NCBI GenBank assembly: GCA_016713965.1
Contig: JADJOC010000002.1
Span: forward strand, 230,001 to 294,000
From: Chitinophagaceae bacterium
GTDB taxonomy: Bacteria > Bacteroidota > Bacteroidia > Chitinophagales > Chitinophagaceae
Length of the DNA: 64,000 nt
Direction: 5' to 3'
Below are positions 32,585-42,400 of the stretch, piece after piece. How positions within the stretch are numbered: the first letter of the stretch is position 1; every line of letters starts with the position of its first letter. The position numbers and the translations under genes are program-made. The notes beneath the pieces are model-generated. The model worked only from the letters and a program-made list of their open reading frames with translations. It was not told the origin of the DNA and did no database searches.

Positions 32585-33487
32585 TCAATAATTTATATTA
32601 AGGCTATCCATTATAGCTATATTATTACTTGTGTCCTCTTTACTTTTATACGTAAATATTATTACCTGGCTATGCCCATAATTTTTATACAATAAATTAT
32701 TTAAGGGGTCATAAGCTGTTATCTCCAATGCATATTTGTGACCATTAATTAGATTAGGCCTGGTATTATCATATACAAACGTACTGGTAATAATATCGCT
32801 TTGCTCAAAAAAAGGCACCATATTTTTCATAAAAGCATCATTCGGATTATTGACAGGGGTGATGTTTAAATCCACTAGTTTTAATATATATCGTGTTTTA
32901 CCAATTATGCCTGCAGGTGCCCAATTAAATAAAATATTTTGGGGATTAAGCTGGGTTATTATTGTATTATTTTTTGGATTTAAAATTATAGGAGGGTCGT
33001 AGCTGGTAATTGAAAAAAAAGTACAGGCTAAAGATGGGGGCCCGGCTGTAACTACATCAATACAAAGTTTATATAACCCTTCGGGTAAATTTCCATTGTT
33101 AAAATATTGTTTATTATTATATCCCTGAAATAATATATCGTTAACTGAAGGGGCACTGCCTGCCATAGCTTGTAATTGATTTAGTGTTATTTTCTTTATC
33201 TCGCCAGGACAAAAAAATAAAGCCGGAGATGCGTATGTTGGCTTTAATTTTATTCGTATACCATTACTTAGCCCTTCTAATGAGGGATATATTCTTACTT
33301 CACTCGCAGCAATACCCATATTTGTTAAAGTGATAGTAACATTACTTCCTTGCTGAATATAATTTTTGGCCGATAAGCTATAAGGGGTATTTATAAATAC
33401 AGATGTATGTATAGCTTGAGAAATAGCTATATTGACAAAACAAAAACATAAAAGTATTGTATTAAATATTTTAATTTTTTTTGCCAT
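32585..33487 (-). CDS. secreted protein of unknown function
   Basis: A 300-residue protein with a signal peptide (about 1-23, ending NIAISQA). The N-terminal half looks like an Ig-like beta sandwich (SNVTITLTNMGIAASEVRIYPSLEG). The second half has a fibronectin-like pattern (PIILNPKNNTIITQLNPQNILFNWAP ... KYALEITAYD). I do not recognise a named family. It lies 88 bp upstream of the barrel-like gene on the same strand, so the two may form a surface complex. Confidence 0.6.
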   Translation of the reverse strand: MAKKIKIFNTILLCFCFVNIAISQAIHTSVFINTPYSLSAKNYIQQGSNVTITLTNMGIAASEVRIYPSLEGLSNGIRIKLKPTYASPALFFCPGEIKKITLNQLQAMAGSAPSVNDILFQGYNNKQYFNNGNLPEGLYKLCIDVVTAGPPSLACTFFSITSYDPPIILNPKNNTIITQLNPQNILFNWAPAGIIGKTRYILKLVDLNITPVNNPNDAFMKNMVPFFEQSDIITSTFVYDNTRPNLINGHKYALEITAYDPLNNLLYKNYGHSQVIIFTYKSKEDTSNNIAIMDSLNINY

Positions 33488-33757
33488 ATTATTTACACAT
33501 TAGTAAATATTTATACCTTAATTAAACAATTTTTAATATGCAATAAATACAAAATTATATCTAAAATGAGAAATATCAAATTCATGTATATTTTTCTATT
33601 ATCCATTAGGAATTATCTTGATAAAAGGAGGATATTAAAACTAATAGAGAATAGAAATAGAAAATAATAAATTGTTAAGCAGTATATGGACTTAAAAAAA
33701 TGGGGGTGGTATAGAAATACCCCCCCTTGTCCTTATCCATGAAAACCTAAACCATGT

Positions 33758-34069
33758 TCAAATTACTTCGCAAATAAGTTTATTGGGATTCCAAATAAAC
33801 TTTGCACTTATTTTTTTAGGACAAACAAAAAGTACGTCCAAATCTTTTATAATTAATAAATTTTCGTTCTTAATCCTTATATATTCCACTATTTCACTTA
33901 TTAAATCATCTTCGTTACTAGGAGAGTCTAAATAAAATAAATTATCTAAATATTTATTTCTATTATATTTCCCTACTCTGATCATTCCATCATTAATAGC
34001 AACAATAATATCTCTTTCTCTTATACTGGGCCAAATCACTCCATTTTCCAATATTGTTAAATACTTCAT
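33758..34069 (-). CDS. hypothetical protein
   Basis: A 103-residue soluble protein with mixed alpha/beta character and no signal peptide. It includes NGVIWPSIRERDIIVAINDG and LLIIKDLDVLFVCPKK. I recognise no family. It stands alone, with AT-rich gaps of about 270 and 356 bp on either side, so it may have been acquired. Confidence 0.5.
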   Translation of the reverse strand: MKYLTILENGVIWPSIRERDIIVAINDGMIRVGKYNRNKYLDNLFYLDSPSNEDDLISEIVEYIRIKNENLLIIKDLDVLFVCPKKISAKFIWNPNKLICEVI

Positions 34070-34425
34070 TTGAATTTATATTGAATAATAAATAAGTTTT
34101 TCAGTAGGCGATTGGTAGATATAAGAACTTTTTTAACTGTATCAAATAAAGACTATTTCATTACTTTTTATTTAATTTTCAGCTGATTAAATATGCTCAA
34201 TAATTATGCCAATTTTAACTATTTTAAATGAAAATAAATATTTTTTTTATTTTAAATACTTGAAGTGGATATTTTATTGTTAATTTTTTATATATTATTT
34301 AAACATTATATAAAAATAGGTAGAGATTACAATCCATTTTTTTATAAATAAATGATATTAATTTACTAATACATTAATAATAATCAATATTTAAATAGTT
34401 AGACTTAATATAGTTATTGCCACTA
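34070..34425. other. very AT-rich intergenic stretch
   Basis: 356 bp of extremely AT-rich sequence with no gene, clear hairpin or promoter box that I can support. It separates the SPFH cluster from the orphan at 33758-34069. Confidence 0.5.
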
Positions 34426-35439
34426 TTAAAGTAAATCTAAAAGCTGCAACTTCTTTTTTTCGTATTCTTCCTGGTTAATTAACCCTTTATCGTGCAGTAA
34501 TTTGAGTTTTTCTAATTTAACCATTATATCATTATTATCAACTGGAGGGTTGCCCGATGCTTGCGGAACTGCATTTGCCGTAATTATACCAGCCATTTGC
34601 AACCCGGCACCTACCCCCGCCCCTATTCCGGCTAATCCATTTTCATTTTTTGCAGCATCCCTCATCATCTCCAATTTTTGTAAATCACTATAATTTAAAC
34701 CAGCCAGCTTAGCTGCATGTACATCAGCTGCAACATTAGAAATTTTATTAATTCTTTGCTGGGTATCCTCATCAAAGCTGGTACCTTCAATTCTGAGATC
34801 TTTCATCTCAAAACCAAGCGTATCAAAAATAGGAAAGAGTTTAGCCGATAATTCAGCTACTATAGTTTCCCTGTTTGCATCAATATCTGTATAAGTGTGT
34901 TTGGATTTAGCCAGGTAATCTGCAAAAGGCTGGCTTATCCTGGAATTAATCACCAATTGGATATCACCTGTATAATAGCTGGTAGCACTAGCCACTACTT
35001 CCCTGAAAAATTCTGCTGCCCGGGTTATTTTAAAGGAATAATTACCAAACGCTCTTAAACCAACAGGAAATTGATATACAGGATCCTGGTATTTTATTGG
35101 TGTAGGTGTACCATAACGGGCATTTAAAATCATTGCTTTTCTAAAAAAATAAATACCCACTTTATGCTCACTTTCCATCAATTGCATCCACTTTTTAAGA
35201 TCGGTTAGAAACGGAATATTAGCGGTTTTAATATCATATAAACCTTCTTCTTCCAGCACCTGCTGTACTTTTCCTTCATATACTAAAATACATCCTTGTC
35301 CCGGATTTATAATAAGCTTAGATGCATTTTTGATCTCATCTCCATTTTCTGTCCATTTATAAAAAAGCTCAAATTCCTGTGGTTCTTCCCATTGAATTAC
35401 TGAACGAAACTGCTCTTTTATGAATTTTCCCAAACCCAT
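34426..35439 (-). CDS. SPFH-domain protein, YdjI/virion-core type, with C-terminal SHOCT motif
   Basis: A 337-residue protein. The SPFH (band-7) domain spans about 40-240: INPGQGCILVYEGKVQQVLEEEG, KWMQLMESEHKVGIYFFRK, GTPTPIKYQDPVY, then a helical heptad region. A small glycine-rich linker (NGLAGIGAGVGAGLQMAG) leads to a SHOCT motif (KLEKLKLLHDKGLINQEEYEKKK). SPFH proteins form membrane-attached oligomers. In Bacillus the related YdjI acts with YdjG and YdjH to bring PspA to the membrane under stress. It is the last gene of a five-gene minus-strand cluster. The local function is inferred from that context. Confidence 0.82.
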   Translation of the reverse strand: MGLGKFIKEQFRSVIQWEEPQEFELFYKWTENGDEIKNASKLIINPGQGCILVYEGKVQQVLEEEGLYDIKTANIPFLTDLKKWMQLMESEHKVGIYFFRKAMILNARYGTPTPIKYQDPVYQFPVGLRAFGNYSFKITRAAEFFREVVASATSYYTGDIQLVINSRISQPFADYLAKSKHTYTDIDANRETIVAELSAKLFPIFDTLGFEMKDLRIEGTSFDEDTQQRINKISNVAADVHAAKLAGLNYSDLQKLEMMRDAAKNENGLAGIGAGVGAGLQMAGIITANAVPQASGNPPVDNNDIMVKLEKLKLLHDKGLINQEEYEKKKLQLLDLL

Positions 35440-35466
35440 AGCTGCAAAAATTAATTGTGAAATAAA

Positions 35467-35670
35467 TTAAACCCGGTTATTAGACCTGGTAGATATTAGA
35501 TATAATATGCCTCCTACTACAATAAGACCAATTTTTATTCCCCAGGCAACAGTATCGCCCCAATTATAAATCCAGAATAAAATTCTTGGTACATAATTCG
35601 CAAAATCCATTATAATAGCTAATACACCAAAAATAGCCATTAGAGAGCCTAGCTTTTCTAAAAATTTCAT
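35467..35670 (-). CDS. small two-helix membrane protein
   Basis: A 67-residue protein with two hydrophobic segments (about 8-33 and 42-60) and a basic C-terminus (STRSNNRV). It has no named family. It sits 27 bp upstream of the SPFH gene on the same strand and is a plausible membrane anchor or partner for it. Confidence 0.65.
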   Translation of the reverse strand: MKFLEKLGSLMAIFGVLAIIMDFANYVPRILFWIYNWGDTVAWGIKIGLIVVGGILYLISTRSNNRV

Positions 35671-35709
35671 GTTGTTTAGTTTTAGTTTTTATTATTATTT
35701 ACCTGATAC

Positions 35710-36144
35710 TTATTTTCTCAGCTTACTAACCCATTGGTTATTTTTCCGCCGCAAATCTTTCCAAACCCATTCCATTTTACTCTCTATACCTCCTTGTGCC
35801 TGATGGGCATACTCTGGTATTAATTCCCCTCGCTTATTATACCATGTTGTCCAATAGTGCAATGCTGCAGCCTCCCACTTATCTAATGTATCCGGGTCGG
35901 CTTTTTTTCCTCCCTCTGTTTCTCTATCCACTATAATGTCAAATTGCTGCATGCTTTCCCAGGCTTCAAAAGCACTTTCATTACACAAAGGGTCTACTGC
36001 AAATCCTTCTGCCATTCGCATCTTATCCGGGGGCTCATAAGTATTAACAAAATTGCAAAAAGTACATTTTAAATTAATTGCTTTAAATACCTGCTTTTGT
36101 AAATCCAAAGGCGCACCACAGCTGCTGCATTTAAATTCTTTAAC
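35710..36144 (-). CDS. zinc-ribbon protein of the SPFH cluster (start uncertain)
   Basis: About 144 residues. The coding pattern, with a zinc-ribbon CSSCGAPLD ... CTFCNF (two CxxC pairs 19 residues apart), reaches right back to the stop of the previous gene. No ATG is available there: the frame opens GTT AAA GAA directly after that gene's TAG, and the first usable start is a TTG at 36108, which would cut off the first CxxC. A lost ATG by sequencing error (TAATG overlap) is the simplest account. The rest is acidic and Trp-rich (WESMQQFD, WEAAALHYWTTWYNKRGEL). Confidence 0.65.
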   Translation of the reverse strand, partial: VKEFKCSSCGAPLDLQKQVFKAINLKCTFCNFVNTYEPPDKMRMAEGFAVDPLCNESAFEAWESMQQFDIIVDRETEGGKKADPDTLDKWEAAALHYWTTWYNKRGELIPEYAHQAQGGIESKMEWVWKDLRRKNNQWVSKLRK

Positions 36145-37323
36145 CTAATTGTCCTGCAAAGCATTTTCCCATATTTTTTTTGCAGCTTTTGCTACTACCC
36201 TTACATAATATCTTTCATATTCTACCGCTAACCAATGATTAGTCTCATCACGCAGCATTCCCACTTCACCTAAATCCAAATCATTTGTAGTAAGGTCTGC
36301 CTCGCTGGTAAGATCGCTAAATTTTTCCCAGCCTTCATCTACTTTTTCACCTAAATTATCTACGGCTTTCTTTTTTATGGCGCTCCAAAGCTGGTGGATC
36401 GCCTGGGTATCATATAAAGTTTCATTTATTAATGGCTGCGATTTTTCTTCAGCTTCTTTAAGAATATCCAATGCTTTTTGTTGAATCCGCTTTAGCAAAT
36501 CTTCCCATTTAGTAATCAATTCCTGTGCTTTGGCACTGGGAACAACTTTACCTTTTTGAGTTTTCTCCTGTTCTTCATCATTTATATCACCATCATCGTC
36601 GTCATTAAATGAAGAGCCATTTGACAAAGGTGGTTTTTCTGTTTTATCCTTTTTCTTAAAAAATCCGAACATGCTTTTGTATTGTTCAATTTTTTCAAAT
36701 AATTCACTGCCACAAAATTTGCAATTGTCATACTGGTCAGTTAGCAAACGGGCAGCTCCACAACTTTTACAACGGATCATATAAGATTTTGCATCCTGCA
36801 AATTAGATGACCATTTATTTTTATTCTGCTCTGCATTTTGCAATAAGTTGTCCAAAGAATTATCAACTGGTTTTTTTATTTTCTTGATATACTTTTTTGT
36901 TTCTGTCTCCACAAAATCACTTAATTTCCGATGCTCGAATTCCCATAATTTTTCTTCAATTTCATCTTCCTCCTGCAATGCTTTTGCATAATTGCCCCTT
37001 AGTTCTTTACAAATTTTATCATACTTTTCCTTTAGCCTGATAAACACCTCTCTTACTTCAACCGGTAATGCTCCTTTACTTACAGGAATCCCGGTTTTAA
37101 GATCATCTTCTCTTTCATTTATATTCCGGGGAGTTACATTCCAGCTTAACAGATATGTATCCCAATCGCTATTAAAAAAAATATCTACCGATAATGCTTT
37201 ATCTATTATGCCCTGCTTTTCCAGTTCCAGGTGATTTATCACATCATTTACCAATGCATTGATGTCAATTTCTTTTTTCTCAGTCTTATGTTCACCTTGT
37301 TTTTTCTTCCTGGAAAAAAACAT
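36145..37323 (-). CDS. zinc-ribbon coiled-coil protein of the SPFH cluster
   Basis: A 392-residue soluble protein. A basic N-terminus and long charged helices (about 80-150) precede a zinc ribbon CKSCGAARL ... CKFCGSE (about 180-205). An acidic linker (FNDDDDGDINDEEQEK) and further helices ending in EYERYYVRVVAKAAKKIW follow. No named family is recognised. The gene pair of zinc-ribbon proteins beside an SPFH gene recalls the Bacillus YdjG/YdjH/YdjI set in layout, though sequence relation was not tested. Confidence 0.7.
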   Translation of the reverse strand: MFFSRKKKQGEHKTEKKEIDINALVNDVINHLELEKQGIIDKALSVDIFFNSDWDTYLLSWNVTPRNINEREDDLKTGIPVSKGALPVEVREVFIRLKEKYDKICKELRGNYAKALQEEDEIEEKLWEFEHRKLSDFVETETKKYIKKIKKPVDNSLDNLLQNAEQNKNKWSSNLQDAKSYMIRCKSCGAARLLTDQYDNCKFCGSELFEKIEQYKSMFGFFKKKDKTEKPPLSNGSSFNDDDDGDINDEEQEKTQKGKVVPSAKAQELITKWEDLLKRIQQKALDILKEAEEKSQPLINETLYDTQAIHQLWSAIKKKAVDNLGEKVDEGWEKFSDLTSEADLTTNDLDLGEVGMLRDETNHWLAVEYERYYVRVVAKAAKKIWENALQDN

Positions 37324-37380
37324 AGTTATATTTTTAGTTCAGTAATTAAACCTTAGAGCTTAATTACTGAACATTATAAA

Positions 37381-38313
37381 TTATAATTTCATATCATCAT
37401 CGTCGTCATCATCACTATCTTCATCATCGTCATCATCACTATCATTAACAATACCATATTTGGCCTCATACTTTTTACGGTATTCATTATCCAGTTCCCA
37501 ATAATGTTCAGCATTTTGTTGCATTTTTTTACTCCAAAACATGCTAATATTAGAAAAATCCATTACACTTATTCCAAATTGGGCAAATACATCATTAACA
37601 TCTTTACCTTGCTGGTCTGCAGCTTGCTGCGCTACCATCAGCTCTGTATATCTTTCATAAGACATAGGCTCTTCACTTAAATCTCCACCCACTCCCTGCG
37701 TTACCGCATTTTGTGCATGAGCTCCCATGGCACCCTGGCCAGCTGATGCAAATGCATTTCCATAGGCCGTAGTAATAGTAAATGTAGTATCCTTCGACAT
37801 CCTGTCATTCCATTCAGCGCTTACCCTATCCCATTTTGGCTTATCGATACCTAAAGCAGCAATCAGCTGGTTCATATCCCCACCACCAAAAATTTTTGCA
37901 TTGGTTTGAGCCCACTGGTCCATTGTAATACCTTCTACAGGTTCTAATAAACCTCCTGCACCGGATTGTTGCTGAATAGCTGCACCCATAATTTTTTCCC
38001 GTGCAATGCCACCCATTCTAAACTCAAGGTTTGTAGGAGATTCGCCAGTTTCCTGTGACCATTTTTGATTGGTCCAGTTCCTGAAATTTTCCCAATGTCC
38101 GCCATTTTTAAAACCAAATTCTTTTATCAGCACTATTTCTGCGGCATCCAAATCATCCCCATCTTCATCTTGCATAGGCTCTAAATCCAGCTCATCAGCT
38201 TTTGTGAGCCTGTCCCTTATAGTTGCCATTTTCATATACCAGTCTTCCATACTTAAGCCTTCAAAACCTTTAGGCATTGGATAAACATCTCCATCATAAC
38301 TAAATGTTGTCAT
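37381..38313 (-). CDS. acidic protein of unknown function, first gene of the SPFH cluster
   Basis: A 310-residue soluble protein; it may belong to a DUF such as DUF6620, but I am not sure of the number. It has repeated short helical units with a W-pattern: LSMEDWYMKMATIRDRL, ITMDQWAQTNAKIFGG, PMSYERYTELMVAQQA, each ending in a Trp-containing segment (WENFRNW, WDRVSAEWNDRM, ISMFWSKKM). The tail is strongly acidic, almost all Asp with a few Ser and Glu. It lies 57 bp upstream of the next cluster gene. The threefold repeat suggests a scaffold rather than an enzyme. Confidence 0.7.
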   Translation of the reverse strand: MTTFSYDGDVYPMPKGFEGLSMEDWYMKMATIRDRLTKADELDLEPMQDEDGDDLDAAEIVLIKEFGFKNGGHWENFRNWTNQKWSQETGESPTNLEFRMGGIAREKIMGAAIQQQSGAGGLLEPVEGITMDQWAQTNAKIFGGGDMNQLIAALGIDKPKWDRVSAEWNDRMSKDTTFTITTAYGNAFASAGQGAMGAHAQNAVTQGVGGDLSEEPMSYERYTELMVAQQAADQQGKDVNDVFAQFGISVMDFSNISMFWSKKMQQNAEHYWELDNEYRKKYEAKYGIVNDSDDDDDEDSDDDDDDDMKL

Positions 38314-38703
38314 TGTTTGATTTTTTTGAATTATTAATTTAAAGTATTATGCTATCAGAAATGGTATCAGTTTACAAAATATAATTTATTTATACTTTTG
38401 CAAACAAATTTTATATTTTTTTAAGCTTGATGCAAAAAAAGGCGGATTTGCATACTTTTTTTAAAAAAAATTAAAATACTATTATTTTTAGGATTAGGTA
38501 TTTTGATCTCAAACTTACTACAGTATTGAGTTGCTCCCTACTTATTTTTTTTTCTTGATAAAAAAAAGTAACAAAAAAAATCAAGGCTGCGAAAAAATAG
38601 TAGTCATTAATGTCACTTCTGAATTTGAGCTTACTCTACCTAATCCTATACTTTTTTATTAAATAATAACCATACTATTCATTATTGCTTTATTACTTTA
38701 CTT
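38314..38703. other. intergenic region with an A/T-run hairpin repeat
   Basis: 390 bp without a gene. At 38553-38585 a CTTGATAAAAAAAAG ... AAAAAAATCAAG arrangement forms a hairpin with A/T arms, a type often scattered between genes in these bacteria. Promoters for the SPFH cluster must lie in its left part, but no exact box was found. Confidence 0.45.
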
Positions 38704-39342
38704 TTAATTAAAAAAAGGGTTATATAGCTTTTCATCTTCAATAGTAGTACGTTCTCCATGGCCGCTGTGTACTTCCGTTTTACCGGGAAGTATAAATAAT
38801 TTTGTTTGTATGCTATCAATTAAAGTATCATAATCTCCCCCGGGAAGATCTGTCCGGCCAATACTCCGCTGAAACAATACATCTCCACCAATTACAAAAT
38901 TTTGCCTGGCACAATAAAAACATACGCTTCCCGGGGAGTGTCCGGGGGTAAATAACACTTCCAGCTCATCACTGCTCATTATAATTTTTTCTTTTTCATT
39001 TAAATAAATTAATTCTCCGCCATAATTATCAAAAGGCAGATTATACATCAAACCAGAAGTGGGGCCATATTCCAATACTTTTTTTTCTAATGGATGAATA
39101 TGAAGAACAAGATTATAAGTTTCGCTAATGAATTTATTGCCGAAAGTATGATCGAGGTGGCAATGCGTATTAAGCAGTAATTTAGGTTTTAGCCCATTTT
39201 CAGTGATAAAAGATTGCAATTTTTGCTTTTCTTCATCAAAATAACACCCTGGATCGATAATTATACATTCTTTTAGCTCATTATACAATAAATATGTATT
39301 TTCTTGTATTGGGTTAAATGTAAAAGATTGAATTTGTAACAT
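38704..39342 (-). CDS. MBL-fold metallo-hydrolase, glyoxalase II-like
   Basis: A 212-residue cytosolic metallo-beta-lactamase-fold hydrolase. Zinc ligands are visible in NTHCHLDHTFGN (HxHxDH), TPGHSPGSVCF, GGDVLF and EVHSGHGERTT. Length and motifs fit the YcbL/glyoxalase II group, which hydrolyses thioesters such as S-lactoylglutathione analogues. The physiological substrate is unknown. It diverges from the barrel protein gene at 39427. Confidence 0.85.
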   Translation of the reverse strand: MLQIQSFTFNPIQENTYLLYNELKECIIIDPGCYFDEEKQKLQSFITENGLKPKLLLNTHCHLDHTFGNKFISETYNLVLHIHPLEKKVLEYGPTSGLMYNLPFDNYGGELIYLNEKEKIIMSSDELEVLFTPGHSPGSVCFYCARQNFVIGGDVLFQRSIGRTDLPGGDYDTLIDSIQTKLFILPGKTEVHSGHGERTTIEDEKLYNPFFN

Positions 39343-39426
39343 TTATTAATTTTTTGTAATCGATTAAGGATATTTTTATGATTGGTTTGAATAAAGTAAT
39401 TTTAATACCAAATATCAAATTTCAGT

Positions 39427-42400
39427 ATGGCAAAGTACAATAGAATATTTATCATTTCAATATTTACATATTTTATTTTTAATAGTGTAACTGCTCAGGT
39501 CAACGCAGTAGAATTTGGAAAAAACCGCGTTCAGTACAAAAAGTTTAAATGGGAATATTATCAAACCAAAAACTTTAATGTATATTTTAATGCAGGCGGC
39601 CAGGAAATAGCCAAATACGTAGTTCAGGCGGCAGAAAAAGAGTTACCTGGTATTGAAAAAAAAGCAGAATACAGCTTGCAGCGCAGGGCTAATATTGTAG
39701 TATATAACCAGTATGCAGATATGCAGCAGAGTAATATCGGGCTTGGGCTGGATTGGCAAAATACAGGGAGTATTACCAAACTGGTAAATAATAAGATGGT
39801 AGTATATTTTGATGGCGACCACCAAAAATTATTAAAACAGGTAAAAACAGGGATAGCAAGAATTTTAACTGAAAATGTATTATTTGGGGATGATTTGGGA
39901 GAAGTAGCCGGTAACCAGGCTTTGCTTGATTTGCCAAAGTGGCTCACAGATGGTTATATTGCATATTTGGGAGAGAACTGGAGCACTGATTTGGATCATG
40001 AACTTACAAGCGAAATATTAAGTAGTAATTATAAAAATTTCTACCAGTTTCCTTTTGATAAACAATTAATTGCAGGCCACGGATTTTGGTATTATATAGA
40101 AGAAAAATATAAAAAAGAAAATGTTACTTATTTTTTATACTTGGCCAGGGTATATAAAAATTTAAATAAAGCCAGTTTGCAAATTTGCAAAAAGAAATTT
40201 AAGGAGGTGCTGAAAGATTTTATGGAATGGAATGAAGAGAAATATTACAAAGATATTTCCAGAAGAAAAGCATATCCGAAAGGAAGTTATATTGAAGGAT
40301 TTGATATCAGTAAAAGATTAAATTATTACCGTTTTAATGTAAATCCTAATAAAAGAAATAATTCTTATGTAGTAACACAGTATAAAAAAGGTATTGTGAG
40401 AGTTTTGTATAATGAAGATTTTACTAACAAAACTTTATTAAAATATGGCACCCGGAGCCAGCAAAATGAAGTAAATCCGGACTACCCATTATTAGCATGG
40501 GATCCAAAAGGAACAAGGATAGCCGTGTTGTATAACACAGAAGGGCAGCTTAAATTTTTTGTATACGATGTGGTTACAAGAGTTAAACCTGTACAAATAG
40601 ATTTAACAGAAGAATTTGACCTGGTACAGGACATAAAATATATGCTGGATAGTAAAACTATTTTATTAAGTGCTGTTAAAAATGGCCATACAGATATTTA
40701 CCTGCTCAATTTACAAAATGAAAAAATTACCCAGATAACCAATGATATTTACGATGACCTTGATCCTTCCTTTGTAGCTTTCCCAAATAAAACAGGTATT
40801 ATATTTTCAAGTAACCGGCCTATATCGGATGCCAAATCATCTGATACTGTATTACCCAGCAATAACCGCTATAATATCTTTTTAATTACCAATTTTGGTG
40901 ATAAACCAGAGCTTAATCAAATTACGCAATTATCACAATTAAAATATGGCAATGCCCGATTCCCTACACAGTATAATGAAAATCATTTCACTTTTGTAAG
41001 TGACGAAAATGGTATTGGCAACAGGTATGCCGGATTTTTTACTACAAAAAAGGATGGCTTGGATACTTTGGTATTAATAGGTGATGAAATTTTAAGAAAC
41101 CCATCAGAAAAAGAAGTAGACAGCACTTTACGGGTATTCAAAAAAACTGATGTGGATAGCGTTGCAGTTGTTTCCATATCACTGGACAGCGCTTATACGT
41201 TCCCGTTATCCAACTATCAAAGTAAATTAGATGAAAGCCGGATAGCAGGTGATAATAACCAGGTAAGCGAAGTAACCCGGCAGAGCGATGAGAAAATTTT
41301 ATATAAATTAAAAATTGATGAAAATACTTTGCGCCGCAGGAATATCACTGCCCAGCCAACCGAGTATATGAAAAAAGTAATATCACAAACTATAGATGCA
41401 AAAAATAGTGAAATCTTTGACATACCGGCAACCGACACTACTAAAAGTAATGACATATTTTTTCAAAATGAATTTGCTAATGAAAAAGCAGATACAAATT
41501 TAATTGGTAAGATTTTTAACGCAGAAGAACCTGACAATGATAACATATTAGCTACTGCAAAACTATACCGGTATAAACCTGCAAAATTTTATGCAGAGTA
41601 TGGATCGGTAGGGTTTAACAATTCTGTTTTAATAAACAGATACCAGCCCTGGGCAGGCCCTAACCAGCAAGGCCCGATTATGCTTAATAGTAATACACCA
41701 TTGAATGGGCTGATAAGATTAGGTACTTCAGAATTAATGGAAGATTTAAAAATTACCGGGGGATTCAGATTACCTACTAACTTAAAAGATAATGAATGGT
41801 TTGCTAATTTTCAAAATTTAAGAAAAAGAGTAGACTGGGGAATGAGTTATTACAGGAATGTGCAACAAACATTTGTAGATTCTTTAAATATGAATGGTAA
41901 AATTTTTACTAATCTTTACCAGGCAAATATTTCTTATCCATTTGACAGAAGTAAAAGTGTAAGGTTAACAACAGGCGTAAGATCAGATAAAACTGTACTG
42001 TCCTCTTTAGATATTCCTTCTTTAAAAAGAGAAGATATAAAAACTTTATATTCAGTTACACATTTAGAATTTGTGTATGATAACACGCTTAATCCATCTC
42101 TCAATATCTGGAATGGCCTGCGCTATAAAGCATTTATAGATTGGAACAGGCAGGTGAATACAGTAAGGTCTGCCGATGGGCCTACCATGTTCAATGCAGG
42201 TTTTGATGCCAGGTATTATTATCCCATTTACAGAAATTTTATATGGGCAGGCAGGGCAGCAGGAGATTTTAGCTGGGGCAATCAAAAAATGATTTATTAC
42301 CTGGGAGGTGTGGATGGATGGCTGATGTTTGGTAATAATCAAAAAATTGATGAAAACAATAATCTCATAAAAGAGCGGTATTATAATACAAGCACGCCTG

